A program made the position numbers and the translations under genes. The notes under the pieces were generated by a model, which saw only the letters and a list, made by a program, of their open reading frames with translations, had not been told where the DNA came from and made no database searches. Positions 5,914 through 5,916 of a stretch of 5,916 nt of DNA are shown here, in pieces. The stretch covers positions 1-5,916 of the forward strand of contig JADFCT010000232.1 in NCBI GenBank assembly GCA_017161665.1, given 5' to 3'. Positions within the stretch are counted from its first letter, which is position 1. Each line of letters opens with the position of its first letter. This stretch comes from Candidatus Sumerlaeota bacterium. GTDB lineage: Bacteria; Sumerlaeota; Sumerlaeia; JADFCT01.

Positions 5914-5916
5914 AGC

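Overview
The window looks like chromosomal DNA from a bacterium of the PVC group. Planctomycetota is my first guess, with Verrucomicrobiota or Lentisphaerota as alternatives. This rests on a Tat-exported Gfo/Idh/MocA oxidoreductase with the WSDRP / LDWDLWLG / GWFDFGTGAMGDM signature set that is heavily expanded in those phyla, a secreted six-repeat propeller lipoprotein beside it, and interspersed non-coding repeats at the right end. No 16S gene or other taxonomic marker is present, so the assignment is an inference.

Layout: (1) Positions 1-1075, minus strand: the N-terminal 358 codons of a Gfo/Idh/MocA-family oxidoreductase whose C-terminus lies beyond the left edge. (2) 1076-1332: a divergent intergenic region with a perfect TATAAT box facing the oxidoreductase, a CATACAT repeat cluster and a perfect 7-bp inverted repeat upstream of the next gene. 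(3) 1333-2352, plus strand: a predicted lipoprotein built from six beta-propeller-like repeats, function unknown. (4) 2353-2459: a short convergent spacer holding a 9-bp stem-loop. (5) 2460-5294, minus strand: a complete 944-aa UvrA, the damage-recognition ATPase of nucleotide excision repair, with some subfamily features that differ from the housekeeping E. coli enzyme. (6) 5295-5916: no convincing gene. This stretch holds the uvrA upstream region, then a degenerate 8-bp tandem repeat and a CCCAGGG/CCCTGGG hairpin that resemble dispersed intergenic repeats.

How the parts relate: the oxidoreductase and the propeller lipoprotein are divergently transcribed from one 257-bp region. Both carry export signals, so they may serve one cell-envelope carbohydrate function, but nothing in the sequence proves it. 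uvrA is convergent with the propeller gene and appears to be an unrelated neighbour. I found no clear evidence of a new defence, mobile or biosynthetic system. The points most worth a second look are the repeat-rich right end, the symmetric elements in the divergent intergenic region, and the subfamily placement of UvrA.
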